This document shows, in pieces, positions 22,814-36,497 of a stretch of DNA of 64,000 nucleotides (positions within the stretch are counted from its first letter, which is position 1; each line of letters opens with the position of its first letter). The notes under the pieces are model-generated. The model saw only the letters and a program-made list of their open reading frames with translations. It made no database searches and was not told the origin of the DNA. A program made the translations under genes and the position numbers. Source of the DNA: Leptasterias polaris (Eukaryota; Echinodermata; Asteroidea; Forcipulatida; Asteriidae); the NCBI GenBank assembly GCA_037783415.1, contig JAZGTN010000068.1, positions 1,116,001-1,180,000 on the forward strand, written 5' to 3'.

Positions 22814-25770
22814 CACTCAATAAATCCGCATGAATGTTGTCTTGCCTCTCAAAAGTAAAAAAATATGCCACTCCGGACTTGTTCGGTTACGTTAATTCAA
22901 ATATGAAACAACTATTGCCTCTACCAAAACAGTCCGTTCAGTGTTCGTATTTTCATAATGTACCAACGTCAATCAAATTAAGGACAACATCATCAGTTAG
23001 CCCCTCCTTTCCCTTGGTCATTCTAATCCTCCCCTAGACCTAATAGTGTTCGGTCATAGCATAGAGTGAGGGACATAAAATTGTACTTTTTTATAAGCAT
23101 TCGACAATGTTTGCACTCGATTAAAGTTTTTAAGCATTTTTTGCACACACAAAACCCAGATGTCGTCCTGTCCCTCAAAAAGCATCCTGCATGCCTATAC
23201 TATTTATGTCCTTCAAGCCTCGCTTTGGTTTCCATTGATTAGATTAGGGAAGCTCAAGATGGCTGCTATTACCAGTGGCAACACTGTTGGTCATTTGCTT
23301 AACAGGGGTTAACTAGCCGACATCAACAACATAGACAATATTGTAAGAATAAAACAGCAATCCAATGACACGCATATCAGTTTAGCTTTCTTTCTGCTAA
23401 AGCTGGTGGAAATTATTTATAACATTATGATTAGTCTCTGAGTGTATGTCCTCCCCTTCAAACTGCCCCCCCCCCTTTTTTTTGCCAACAATCTTATATT
23501 GGCTAAGACGCAATCGGTTTGCAATCCCCGTCAGCTATTGACAAACTTGAGAAGTGGTTCGGATCCCATCTCTCATTGGAACAATTTTTAGTTAATTTTT
23601 TGGAAACACGAAAATATTAAAGGGACACGTTGCCTTGGATCGGACGAGTTGGTCTATAAAAAGCGTTTGTATTTGTAACCGTTTGTTATAAAATGCATAT
23701 GGTTAGAAAGATGTTGTAAAAGTAGAATACAATGATCTACACAAATATGCCTCGAAATTGCGTGGTTTTCCTTTTACATCGTCAACTTACACGGTCGGCC
23801 ATTTATGGGAGTCAAATTTTTGACTCCTATAAAATTAATGGCCGACCGTGTTAGTTCGCAAAGTCTAACTCGTCCGATCCAAGGCAACGTGTCCCTTTAA
23901 AGGCCCTGTACACTATTGGTAAGATCGAAAAACACAAATATTCACAGATTCACACATAACTTACATGATTTAAAGTAAGTAATGGTAGAAAGGGTTCCTT
24001 AAAATATTTCTGCCTAAAATGCTATCGTTTCTGAGAAATGAGTAAAACAACAGTTTTTATCACGCGTGATAATAAACTCGATGTTTGAAAAACAGAAAAC
24101 ACATAAGGTCTCTTTTCACTATTTTCTCGAAACCTCGATGACCAATTGAGCTCAAATTTTCACAGGTTTGTTATTTCATGTATATGGTTGATTACACAAA
24201 ACATGAACACTGTCTGTGATTATTTTGTCAGCTCTGCCAATCCTGAATAATACCTTTAAAAGGAAAAGGATGATCTTTGCTGAACTGACTCATACGAAGC
24301 TTTTCATGCCATAAGAAAACCACATGACATGGCCATAAAAGTAAAGGCCTGTATCGTTGTCGTAGCAGATTCTTTAAAAAAAAGTTTAACACTTTTGAAA
24401 ATATTTCTGGTACAAAAAGACATTGACAACTTTGAAGTACGTTAATCATAAACTAGCAATACATTGAACTTTATCCATATTATGCCAAATGGTCACGTTT
24501 CAGCACACGCTTCACGTCATGATAAATCAACACAAATTGACATATTATATACTATTATAGCGATCTTCTAATTTGCACGCCACGTACTCTCACGTTACCG
24601 ACAAGGTTTGAGCTGCCCGATGTTGACCTCTGCTTTATGGATTTTGTCAAAGAAGGCGGATAATAAATAAATGTCGACTGATATTTTAGGAATAAATGAG
24701 GAGTTCTAAGGATTTTTTTTAAAAATAAGATAAACAAATGGAGAGATTTTATGACTGGAAACTGCGATGACTCTTAAACGTTTCTAATCTCAAGAATAAG
24801 ACTCTTGACAATTTGCTTTTACAGACCAATTGCAGACTGACACGTTGACAGTACTGAAGGGTACACAACCTTCAAAACACACATAAATAAAATAAAACAC
24901 AACACTCTGGTTTCAACGTCATAACTCATTGTTCAATGTTTTCTGAAGTTGTACACAACAGCCTCAATCCCCACTAAACAAAGCTTGGTATACATACATA
25001 TTATCGGCCTAAAGGCTTTCCGGATCTCGGCTAAGGGGCGGGCAGGAGCTAATTCGTCTCATATTTCACGTAATCATGACCGGGCCCACGAGCTAATTAT
25101 TGGTTCTATCTGCAGATGTTTATTTACGCTTAAACTGTGTATTGTTTTAAAGTTCTATCGTTTCCTTACTTCCTTTATATATTTTATTACTGAAGAGAAA
25201 TTCAATTTGCCTCTTACTACCTATACTATACCCTTTTCCTACTATAATTTGCTTAGATTGTACTTAGTGAACGAGAAAGAGTCGTTCCATTCGCAAACAT
25301 GGGACAATTGGTTAGAATCATTTTCGTGGAGATGAAATCTGAAACATCTTGCGGATGAAGAGTGACCTTATGAGACAAGAATCTCACTGCAACTTAGGAG
25401 GCCTATAACAGAAAGGCTTATGCCGAAGCGGACTTAAAAATTAACAGTACTGTCTGAAATACAATCAAAGTGGAAAAAATGCCACTTTTAGTGTCGTGGC
25501 CGAGCCAGTCAAAATATTATGAATATAGTTTAAGTTTGAAATGACTCCATTTAAACATAAAAAGGGAAACATTTCAGTTGTCTCTGAAACTTCGTTCAGC
25601 ATTCTCAGCGGTGTAATACTCGGTCTACAGTGAATTACAGTTAATAGTGTCCCACGATGCACAAGTCTTCAAATGATATCTGTAGTCCCTCAGAAGAAAA
25701 TAAAACTTCAGGAAGAATCATGTGATTAAAGAAGTTTTGGGTTGATGTAATCAGTGCTCTTCCCGTTTGG
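22814..25770. repeat. tandem unit copy 3
   Basis: It has a long C tract followed by a T tract near 23466 and an AAATTA insertion in one arm of the MITE palindrome, both shared with copy 4. It lacks about 40 bp after GTGGCCGAG near 25505. Confidence 0.85.
23621..23896. mobile_element. TTAA-flanked MITE, copy 3
   Basis: TTAA lies at 23617-23620 and 23897-23900. One palindrome arm is altered (CTCCTATAAAATTAATGGCC), an asymmetry also found in copy 4. Confidence 0.78.
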
Positions 25771-28590
25771 CACTCAATAAATCCGCATGAATGTTGTCTT
25801 GCCTCTCAAAAGTAAAAAAATATGCCACTCCGGACTTGTTCGGTTACGTTAATTCAAATATGAAACAACTATTGCCTCTACCAAAACAGTCCGTTCAGTG
25901 TTCGTATTTTCATAATGTACCAACGTCAATCAAATTAAGGACAACATCATCAGTTAGCCCCTCCTTTCCCTTGGTCATTCTAATCCTCCCCTAGACCTAA
26001 TAGTGTTCGGTCATAGCATAGAGTGAGGGACATAAAATTGTACTTTTTTATAAGCATTCGACAATGTTTGCACTCGATTAAAGTTTTTAAGCATTTTTTG
26101 CACACACAAAACCCAGATGTCGTCCTGTCCCTCAAAAAGCATCCTGCATGCCTATACTATTTATGTCCTTCAAGCCTCGCTTTGGTTTCCATTGATTAGA
26201 TTAGGGAAGCTCAAGATGGCTGCTATTACCAGTGGCAACACTGTTGGTCATTTGCTTAACAGGGGTTAACTAGCCGACATCAACAACATAGACAATATTG
26301 TAAGAATAAAACAGCAATCCAATGACACGCATATCAGTTTAGCTTTCTTTCTGCTAAAGCTGGTGGAAATTATTTATAACATTATGATTAGTCTCTGAGT
26401 GTATGTCCTCCCCTTCAAACTGCCCCCCCCCCTTTTTTTTGCCAACAATCTTATATTGGCTAAGACGCAATCGGTTTGCAATCCCCGTCAGCTATTGACA
26501 AACTTGAGAAGTGGTTCGGATCCCATCTCTCATTGGAACAATTTTTAGTTAATTTTTTGGAAACACGAAAATATTAAAGGGACACGTTGCCTTGGATCGG
26601 ACGAGTTGGTCTATAAAAAGCGTTTGTATTTGTAACCGTTTGTTATAAAATGCATATGGTTAGAAAGATGTTGTAAAAGTAGAATACAATGATCTACACA
26701 AATATGCCTCGAAATTGCGTGGTTTTCCTTTTACATCGTCAACTTACACGGTCGGCCATTTATGGGAGTCAAATTTTTGACTCCTATAAAATTAATGGCC
26801 GACCGTGTTAGTTCGCAAAGTCTAACTCGTCCGATCCAAGGCAACGTGTCCCTTTAAAGGCCCTGTACACTATTGGTAAGATCGAAAAACACAAATATTC
26901 ACAGATTCACACATAACTTACATGATTTAAAGTAAGTAATGGTAGAAAGGGTTCCTTAAAATATTTCTGCCTAAAATGCTATCGTTTCTGAGAAATGAGT
27001 AAAACAACAGTTTTTATCACGCGTGATAATAAACTCGATGTTTGAAAAACAGAAAACACATAAGGTCTCTTTTCACTATTTTCTCGAAACCTCGATGACC
27101 AATTGAGCTCAAATTTTCACAGGTTTGTTATTTCATGTATATGGTTGATTACACAAAACATGAACACTGTCTGTGATTATTTTGTCAGCTCTGCCAATCC
27201 TGAATAATACCTTTAAAAGGAAAAGGATGATCTTTGCTGAACTGACTCATACGAAGCTTTTCATGCCATAAGAAAACCACATGACATGGCCATAAAAGTA
27301 AAGGCCTGTATCGTTGTCGTAGCAGATTCTTAAAAAAAAGATTAACACTTTCGAAAAAAATTCTGGTACAAAAAGACATTGACAACTTTGAAGTACGTTA
27401 ATCATAAACTAGCAATACATTGAACTTTATCCATATTATGCCAAATGGTCACGTTTCAGCACACGCTCACGTCATGATAAATCAACACAAATGACATATT
27501 ATATACTATTATAGCGATCTTCTAATTTGCACGCCACGTACTCTCACGTTACCGACAAGGTTTGAGCTGCCCGATGTTGACCTCTGCTTTATGGATTTTG
27601 TCAAAGAAGGCGGATAATAAATAAATGTCGACTGATATTTTAGTAATAAATGAGGAGTTCTAAGGATTTTTTTAAAAAATAAGATAAACAAATGGAGAGA
27701 TTTTATGACTGGAAACTGCGATGACTCTTAAACGTTTCTAATCTCAAGAATAAGACTCTTGACAATTTGCTTTTACAGACCAATTGCAGACTGACACGTT
27801 GACAGTACTGAAGGGTACACAACCTTCAAAACACACATAAATAAAATAAAACACAACACTCTGGTTGTTGTACACAACAGCCTCAATCCCCACTAAACAA
27901 AGCTTGGTATACATACATATTATCGGCCTAAAGGCTTTCCGGATCTCGGCTAAGGGGCGGGCAGGAGCTAATTCGTCTCATATTTCACGTAATCATGACC
28001 CACGAGCTAATTATTGTTTCTATCTGCAGATGTTTATTTACGCTTAAACTGTGTATTGTTTTAAAGTTCTATCGTTTCCTTACTTCCTTTATATATTTTA
28101 TTACTGAAGAGAAATTCAATTTGCCTCTTACTACCTATACTATACCCTTTTCCTACTATAATTTGCTTAGATTGTACTTAGTGAACGAGAAAGAGTCGTT
28201 CCATTCGCAAACATGGGACAATTGGTTAGAATCATTTTCGTGGAGATGAAATCTGAAACATCTTGCGGATGAAGAGTGACCTTATGAGACAAGAATCTCA
28301 CTGCAACTTAGGAGGCCTATAACAGAAAGGCTTATGCCGAAGCGGACTTAAAAATTAACAGTACTGTCTGAAATACAATCAAAGTGGAAAAAATGCCACT
28401 TTTAGTGTCGTGGCCGAGCTGTCTAAGCCTGCACAGCAGCAAATTAACTATAGATGACAGTCAAAATATTATGAATATAGTTTAAAGAACCCTTATTTGA
28501 AATGACTCCATTTAAACATAAAAAGGAAAACTTCAGGAAGAATGTGTTTAAAGAAGTTTTTGGTTGATGTAAACAGTGCTCTTCCCGTTT
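25771..28590. repeat. tandem unit copy 4 (mosaic, internally deleted)
   Basis: The left part carries copy-3 variants (C tract near 26424, MITE insertion, CTTTAAAAGGAAAAGG near 27211). From about 27330 it carries copy-1 variants (GATTAACAC and CATGACCCACGAGC). Deletions near 27866 and 28487-28530 shorten the copy. Confidence 0.82.
26578..26853. mobile_element. TTAA-flanked MITE, copy 4
   Basis: TTAA lies at 26574-26577 and 26854-26857. It has the same altered palindrome arm as copy 3. Confidence 0.78.
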
Positions 28591-28599
28591 GACCCCCAG

Positions 28600-28800
28600 C
28601 AACCGCTGCCCTGCATTTGTGTAGTTTGATATCAGTATCCGTTATGGGTTTGTGCATCGAACTCAAGTTCTAATGACTAAATTATCAGAGCGTGACACTG
28701 AATGTTCCTGGGCAATACACTTAACTATAATTGATTCTCATCACCCAGGAGTAAATGGATACCTACAAGATTAGAGATTGTTGATGTGTATTATTACGCT
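28600..28800 (+). repeat. SINE-like body
   Basis: The sequence around CACTGAATGTTCCTGGGCAA and CACCCAGGAGTAAATGG resembles a SINE body preceded by a decayed tRNA-like part (CATCGAACTCAAGTTCTAA). The same unit, inverted, lies at about 58000-58160, so it predates the inverted duplication. Confidence 0.4.
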
Positions 28801-29164
28801 GTATACTCCAAAGTATTATTATTTGAAGACTCCCTCCCCCGAAAACATAAATATAATAACATGAAATAAAATTAAATAAACCAAAACAACAACATCAACA
28901 ACTACATTTTGTGCTTTTTACGATGGCAGCACTCGAAATACTCCATTTCAATTTGCTTAACTATACAGTTTAGACTACGGTGAATGAACATTTCTGACTG
29001 TGGGTTAAATTCCTCTTCGAAATAAACCATCGATGCTCTTTTTCTTTAAATGAAGAACAAGTTGATTCCCTGTCTGTTGATCGGAGTAAATTTTAAAGGG
29101 AATGATGTGAAAATAGTTCCTCTTTTTGACGCCCCTCCACCACAATCATTCTTGAAGGCACCTC
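28801..29164. other. non-coding segment of the left arm
   Basis: The stretch is AT-rich, with no gene. Its right half is the inverted counterpart of 57480-57680. Confidence 0.5.
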
Positions 29165-32100
29165 ATCTCTACCCAACTACAAACTATTAACCAAACCAGC
29201 CTACCTCTTCCCAACTACCAACCCTTGACCAAACCAACCATCCTCTACCCAACTATACAAACCATTAACCAAACCAACCCACCTCTACCCAACTATACAA
29301 ACCATTAACCAATCCAACCCACCTCTACCCAACTATACAAACCATTAACCAAACCAACCCACCTCTACCCAACTATACAAACCATTAACCAAACCAACCC
29401 ACCTCTACCCAACTACAAACTATTAACCAAACCAACCATCCTCTACCCAACTATACAAACCATTAACAAAACCAACCCACCTCTACCCAACTACAAACTA
29501 TTAACCAAACCAACCATCCTCTACCCAACTATACAAACCATTAACCAAACCAACCCACCTTTACCCAACTATACAAACCATTAACCAAACCAACCCACCT
29601 CTACCCAACTACAAACTATTAACCAAACCAGCCTACCTCTTCCCAACTACCAACCCTTGACCAAACCAACCATCCTCTACCCAACTATACAAACCATTAA
29701 CCAAACCAACCCACCTCTACCCAACTACAAACTATTAACCAAACCAACCATCCTCTACCCAACTATACAAACCATTAACAAAACCAACCCACCTCTACCC
29801 AACTACAAACTATTAACCAAACCAACCATCCTCTACCCAACTATACAAACCATTAACCAAACCAACCCACCTTTACCCAACTATACAAACCATTAACCAA
29901 ACCAACCCACCTCTACCCAACTACAAACTATTAACCAAACCAACCATCCTCTACCCAACTATACAAACCATTAACCAAACCAACCCACCTCTACCCAACT
30001 ACAAACTATTAACCAAACCAGCCTACCTCTTCCCAACTACCAACCCTTGACCAAACCAACCATCCTCTACCCAACTATACAAACCATTAACCAAACCAAC
30101 CCACCTCTACCCAACTATACAAACCATTAACCAAACCAACCATCCTCTACCCAACTATACAAACCATTAACCAAACCAACCCACCTCTACCCAACTATAC
30201 AAACCATTAACCAAACCAACCATCCTCTACCCAACTATACAAACCATTAACCAAACCAACCCACCTCTACCCAACTACAAACTATTAACCAAACCAGCCT
30301 ACCTCTTCCCAACTACCAACCCTTGACCAAACCAACCAACCTCTACCCAACTATACAAACCATTAACCAAACCAACCTACCTCTACCCAACTACAAACTA
30401 TTAACCAAACCAGCCTACCTCTTCCCAACTACCAACCCTTGACCAAACCAACCAACCTCTACCCAACTATACAAACCATTAACCAAACCAACCTACCTCT
30501 ACCCAACTATACAAACCATTAACCAAACCAACCCACCTCTACCCAACTATACAAACCATTAACCAAACCAACCCACCTCTACCCAACTATACAAACCATT
30601 AACCAAACCAACCATCCTCTACCAAACTATACAAACCATTAACCAAACCAACCCACCTCTACCCAACTACAAACTATTAACCAAACCAGCCTACCTCTTC
30701 CCAACTACCAACCATTAACCAAACCAACCCACCTCTACCCAACTATACAAACCATTAACCAATCCAACCCACCTCTACCCAACTATACAAACCATTAACC
30801 AAACCAACCCACCTCTACCCAACTATACAAACCATTAACCAAACCAACCCACCTCTACCCAACTACAAACTATTAACCAAACCAACCATCCTCTACCCAA
30901 CTATACAAACCATTAACAAAACCAACCCACCTCTACCCAACTACAAACTATTAACCAAACCAACCATCCTCTACCCAACTATACAAACCATTAACCAAAC
31001 CAACCCACCTTTACCCAACTAGACAAACCATTAACCAAACCAACCCACCTCTACCCAACTACAAACTATTAACCAAACCAGCCTACCTCTTCCCAACAAC
31101 CAACCCTTGACCAAACCAACCATCCTCTACCCAACTATACAAACCATTAACCAAACCAACCCACCTCTACCCAACTATACAAACCATTAACCAAACCAAC
31201 CATCCTCTACCCAACTATACAAACCATTAACCAAACCAACCCACCTCTACCCAACTACAAACTATTAACCAAACCAGCCTACCTCTTCCCAACTACCAAC
31301 CCTTGACCAAACCAACCATCCTCTACCCAACTATACAAACCATTAACCAAACCAACCCACCTCTACCCAACTATACAAACCATTAACCAAACCAACCATC
31401 CTCTACCCAACTATACAAACCATTAACCAAACCAACCCACCTCTACCCAACTATACAAACCATTAACCAAACCAACCATCCTCTACCCAACTATACAAAC
31501 CATTAACCAAACCAACCCACCTCTACCCAACTATACAAACCATTAACCAAACCAACCCACCTCTACCCAACTATACAAACCATTAACCAAACCAACCATC
31601 CTCTACCCAACTATACAAACCATTAACCAAACCAACCCACCTCTACCCAACTATACAAACCATTAACCAAACCAACCATCCTCTACCCAACTATACAAAC
31701 CATTAACCAAACCAACCCACCTCTACCCAACTATACAAACCATTAACCAAACCAACCCACCTCTACCCAACTACAAACTATTAACCAAACCAGCCTACCT
31801 CTTCCCAACTACCAACCCTTGACCAAACCAACCAACCTCTACCCAACTATACAAACCATTAACCAAACCAACCTACCTCTACCCAACTATACAAACCATT
31901 AACCAAACCAACCCACCTCTACCCAACTATACAAACCATTAACCAAACCAACCCACCTCTACCCAACTATACAAACCATTAACCAAACCAACCATCCTCT
32001 ACCCAACTATACAAACCATTAACCAAACCAACCCACCTCTACCCAACTATACAAACCATTAACCAAACCAACCATCCTCTACCCAACTATACAAACCATT

Positions 32101-33585
32101 AACCAAACCAACCCACCTCTACCCAACTATACAAACCATTAACCAAACCAACCCACCTCTACCCAACTATACAAACCATTAACCAAACCAACCATCCTCT
32201 ACCCAACTATACAAACCATTAACCAAACCAACCCACCTCTACCCAACTATACAAACCATTAACCAAACCAACCATCCTCTACCCAACTATACAAACCATT
32301 AACCAAACCAACCCACCTCTACCCAACTATACAAACCATTAACCAAACCAACCCACCTCTACCCAACTACAAACTATTAACCAAACCAGCCTACCTCTTC
32401 CCAACTACCAACCCTTGACCAAACCAACCAACCTCTACCCAACTATACAAACCATTAACCAAACCAACCTACCTCTACCCAACTATACAAACCATTAACC
32501 AAACCAACCCACCTCTACCCAACTATACAAACCATTAACCAAACCAACCCACCTCTACCCAACTATACAAACCATTAACCAAACCAACCGTCCTCTACCA
32601 AACTATACAAACCATTAACCAAACCAACCCACCTCTACCCAACTACAAACTATTAACCAAACCAGCCTACCTCTTCCCAACTACCAACCCTTGACCAAAC
32701 CAACCAACCTCTACCCAACTATACAAACCATTAACCAAACCAACCTACCTCTACCCAACTATACAAACCATTAACCAAACCAACCATCCTCTACCCAACT
32801 ATACAAACCATTAACCAAACCAACCCACCTCTACCCAACTATACAAACCATTAACCAAACCAACCCACCTCTACCCAACTATACAAACCATTAACCAAAC
32901 CAACCATCCTCTACCCAACTATACAAACCATTAACCAAACCAACCCACCTCTACCCAACTATACAAACCATTAACCAAACCAACCATCCTCTACCCAACT
33001 ATACAAACCATTAACCAAACCAACCCACCTCTACCCAACTACAAACTATTAACCAAACCAGCCTACCTCTTCCCAACTACCAACCCTTGACCAAACCAAC
33101 CAACCTCTACCCAACTATACAAACCATTAACCAAACCAACCTACCTCTACCCAACTACAAACTATTAACCAAACCAGCCTACCTCTTCCCAACTACCAAC
33201 CCTTGACCAAACCAACCAACCTCTACCCAACTATACAAACCATTAACCAAACCAACCTACCTCTACCCAACTATACAAACCATTAACCAAACCAGCCCAC
33301 CTCTACCCAACTACAAACTATTAACCAAACCAGCCTACCTCTTCCCAACTACCAACCCTTGACCAAACCAACCAACCTCTACCCAACTATACAAACCATT
33401 AACCAAACCAGCCCACCTCTACCCAACTACAAACTATTAACCAAACCAACCCACCTCTACCCAACTACAAACTATTAACCAAACCAGCCTACCTCTTCTC
33501 AACTACCAACCCTTGACCAAACCAACCATCCTCTACCCAACTATACAAACCATTAACCAAACCAACCCACCTCTACCCAACATCC
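29165..33585. repeat. 4.4-kb minisatellite, 37-40-bp units
   Basis: About 110 tandem units have the form ACCCAACTATACAAACCATT plus AACCAAACCAACCCACCTCT (40 bp). Shorter 37-38-bp variants contain AACTACAAACTATTAACC and CCAACTACCAACCCTTGACC. Variants recur in a patterned order, indicating higher-order duplication. The 40-bp length is not divisible by three, so apparent open frames are accidental. Confidence 0.97.
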
Positions 33586-33688
33586 CAAGTGATCGTGTGT
33601 TGTGTTATTATCAAAGTCCTGTAGAAAACACCAAGTAGGGACTTGGAGCTAAACAAATTACTGATATAAAATGACATCACAAACTTAC

Positions 33689-33763
33689 CTCTCACTGCTA
33701 TCAGCATTAGAACCATGACACCAATGCACAGCATACTGTACAGTTGTTTGTTTCTACCACTCT
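33689..33763 (-). CDS. candidate 75-nt transmembrane exon (left-arm copy)
   Basis: On the minus strand, TTCTTGCAG precedes 75 nt that end at GAGAG|GTAAGT, phase 1 at both ends. The peptide is SGRNKQLYSMLCIGVMVLML followed by IAVR: a polar N-side and one hydrophobic helix, as in the signal-anchor of type II membrane enzymes such as Golgi glycosyl- or sulfotransferases (family inferred, not shown). It differs from the right-arm copy at only three bases, with splice sites kept, while flanking introns are much more diverged. The remaining exons were not found. Confidence 0.5.
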
Positions 33764-33904
33764 CTGCAAGAATTATTTTAAATGAAGAAAACGGAGAGTT
33801 AGTCATTTATAACGACGAGAGAGTTCGGTAAAGTTCCTCGAAAAGCTGCTTTAGCTATGATGTTTTTGTTATTAGCGGGGTTGTTGGTTTTGTATACTGC
33901 TTTG

Positions 33905-35030
33905 AAGCTATACAGCTTCATTTATTCACAAACAACAAAAACATTGACACATCAATGGTCCACATTAAAAGAAGTCCACATAGAATACTGCTATTACATA
34001 GCAATTACAGAGAATTAAGGGAATAACAAATACATAAATATATACTTATAGCTATATTGATATACACAATTTATCGTGATTTGATCACGTAAAGGGATAT
34101 ACAATAAGTTTGATGAACAAATTCAACGACTTCATTTAGAATTTAAAGATTAGTCTGTCATCTTCAACCAAACAAAGAAATTTGTAGACTTTGTTAAACC
34201 CATATGTTTGAAGTCTACACCTTTCCCTTATTAGGAAATGTTTGAGTGCCTGTTTAAATATTTCTACAATGTTGACTTGGGAGGACTTTTTATCTTCATT
34301 AAAAACAAGATCACATCGACATTTCCAAATAACATTAACTATTATGGCAACAATAATCATGGAGACAAACGACAGATTGGTGTTGAGAATTCGTGCACAA
34401 TCCGTAAGACAAAACAAAAACGGCAACCAACCTGTTTTTTATTAAGTGTTCAACATACAACCAGGGTTCAACCGTCGCCTTGCAATATATAAACAAATGC
34501 TCAATAGTTTCTGTGGACACTCAACTTTTTCGGTGATTTTCATGCGAAAAAGTTTGTCCCGAAATGGGAGGATCCTGCGATAAAGTCTAAAAATCACATC
34601 TTTATCCTTAGCATCTAAAAGGAAGTTTTTATGAAATTTACCCCAAACTTTAGTCCAGTTGAAATCGTTAGGAAGATTAAAAATTTGAATCCATTTTTCT
34701 TGTGCCTTTGGCGGGACAAAGTCTCTGGCTTTAAGGGCTTTGTAAACAATTTTGGTGGTCAGTTTTGAAAATGTCACAAAATCCTCTTACTCCGTGGTCA
34801 ATTTTTATATTCAGCCATCTGCTAGGATGATTACTGGGCCCACATCGTGTCTCTTTAAACAGGACCGGATTGATATTTTCAGCAAGACGCTTGACTATAC
34901 GACCAGCATTGCTGGGTTTAATTTTACATTTCCTGGCCAGTTCTCTAAAGGTAATCAGCCTATTGTTTCTAACAACGTGGTGGAATTTGTTCATGAAAAT
35001 TATGAAAATTATTATTACCCTTGCAGTATA
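33905..35030 (-). mobile_element. Tx1/L1-like LINE 3' fragment
   Basis: Minus-strand frames read NNRLITFRELARKCKIKPSN, a GPSNHPSRW motif, KAQEKWIQIF and NVIWKCRCDLVFNEDKK. They are colinear with the C-terminal part of the LINE at 52851-54986. The fragment is 5'-truncated and broken by frameshifts. It is missing at the corresponding site in the right arm, so it probably inserted after the inverted duplication. Confidence 0.65.
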
Positions 35031-35149
35031 CTGCCCGTTTTAGTTGTTTCATAAAGTTGGTTGATGAATGAATGCATATGCTCAACGACCAGTTTCCCTG
35101 ACGTCATGTTTTATTCTCTTTTTTTAATCATTGCACTTGCATGGAACTC

Positions 35150-35770
35150 TGGAAGTGCCATCCGATACGTTAAGATCCTGAACTAATTATCGCAGAACCA
35201 ATTATCAACGTCAGATGACGACATCCCCAGATCATTTATCTCAGGATCAAGAAATCTTGAAAGTAGGATTTCATCTTCCCTATAAAAATTTTCTCGAGAG
35301 GACCACATTCTACTCGAGGGGTTGACATCATGAAAGTAGGATGAAGTCCTTCATTCGTCTCAGGATGATGGCATTATAAAAGATAGAATGGGGGTTCTTC
35401 CCGAGATAACTCAGTATCCTTAGAATGATACTCCATAGGCATACGAGATACTTTTATCTAAGGAAGACGACATTCTACTTTCTGGATGGCATCATCCCGA
35501 GATAAATTATCTTGAAATTGAAAAAAATACATCTTCCCTTTAAGATGTCGAAATCCTAAATAGATTATTTTGGAAAGTCTGCATCCTTTATTCAGGATAT
35601 CGTCATCCCAAGATGAATTATTTCAGGATGTCGACATGTTACTTTAATGTTGTCGACACCCTAAGATAAATATACCGGGAAGACGACGTCTTTATACTCA
35701 AGATGACGTCGTCTTACGTTTATGATGTCACTATCCTTCAGTAAAATATCTCAGGATATTAATAGGTCGA
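35150..35770. repeat. degenerate periodic block (CCCGAGATAAAT-like)
   Basis: Irregularly spaced copies of motifs such as ATCCCGAGATAAAT, GAAAGTAGGAT and ATGTCGTCATCC occur in both orientations. The inverted counterpart lies at 56030-56570. It is non-coding. Confidence 0.6.
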
Positions 35771-36497
35771 ATTTAAGCCCTCAAAAGACTTTCTTCAAGG
35801 GTTCAAAATAACATTTGCGAAAAAATGCAGGGACAGTGTGATACTCGGAAAGTAAATCGCCGTTTTGAAAAAAGGTAAATTAATTCCAAACCTCCGGTTT
35901 TCCACAACAAACACATCATCATTCAACAAGCCTGTGAATGTTGGGTTGAAAATAACTTTTAAATTTTTGTTTTATCTATTTTTGATTTGAGATGCATCAT
36001 AAACAATGTAGTATGACTACATCTCTCTATTAATAAGGCCACAATTATTTGAATGTTCTTTGTTTCTCAACGCCGCCAGACCGAATCTGCTAACAAGACT
36101 ACCTTGAGAAATTAATTAATTCCAAAATGGTGACCGTGCTGGTACGGACATTTACGAAATCCTGCTATACCCTTCAAATGCCGCGGCCCCGGATAGTCGG
36201 TCACATCGGTCAATAAAACACATTAGTCAAAACTGTAGCTTTTCACATCACAGATTACTGAACATAAGGATAACTTCGAAATCAAGGTTTAGACTTAGGC
36301 TTCGGCAAGAGGCTCAGGCTTCGGCTACACCACTGGCTTCGTCCACCTGAATTTGTGCTGAAGTCTGCACCTGTTACTATGTCAAAGCCAGGTGAAATGA
36401 AGGATGCGAGTTGTCACACAGTAGCCGCTAAAGATCAAGATGGCTCATGGTCAGCTTAGGTCAAGCCCGGATTATATAAATCTGGCAAACAACTTAA

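Larger units (their letters stand above)
16845..28590. repeat. four tandem copies of a ~2.98-kb unit
   Basis: The junction GGCACTCAATAAATCCGCAT (or its equivalent) begins copies at 16845, 19827, 22814 and 25771, giving periods of 2982, 2987 and 2957. The fourth copy ends near 28590 after internal deletions. Copies are nearly identical over most of their length. Each carries the same TTAA-flanked MITE, a dispersed-repeat segment starting at the MITE's right end, and a tRNA-like fragment (GTGTCGTGGCCGAGCTGTC). Small repeated frames within the units have no recognisable domains and are not taken as genes. A single diverged inverted counterpart lies at about 61870-62410. Confidence 0.92.
28540..36360. 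repeat. left arm of large inverted duplication (proximal part)
   Basis: Sequence blocks here reappear as reverse complements on the right: 28550-28660 with 58130-58270, 28980-29165 with 57480-57680, the minisatellite with 57100-57480, 33585-33905 with 56755-57100, and 35040-36360 with 55657-56655 plus 50650-50784. Similarity is imperfect, roughly four in five bases by eye. The LINE at 33905-35030 is present only in this arm. The arm also includes at least part of the tandem units to the left. Confidence 0.8.

Noticed and set aside
19099..28249. Frames of 60-128 codons repeated in each tandem unit
   Set aside because: They recur only because the unit is duplicated. Indels between copies change their length freely, and no family is recognised.
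29657..29896. Open frame of TKPTILYPTIQTINQ repeats
   Set aside because: It is a by-product of the 37-40-bp minisatellite, whose period is not a multiple of three, so the frame cannot persist.
29165..33585. CRISPR-like regular array
   Set aside because: Units are contiguous tandem repeats without unique spacers, and the genome is eukaryotic.
34238..35054. Plus-strand frames opposite the left-arm LINE
   Set aside because: They are antisense shadows. The minus strand shows the recognisable LINE C-terminal motifs.
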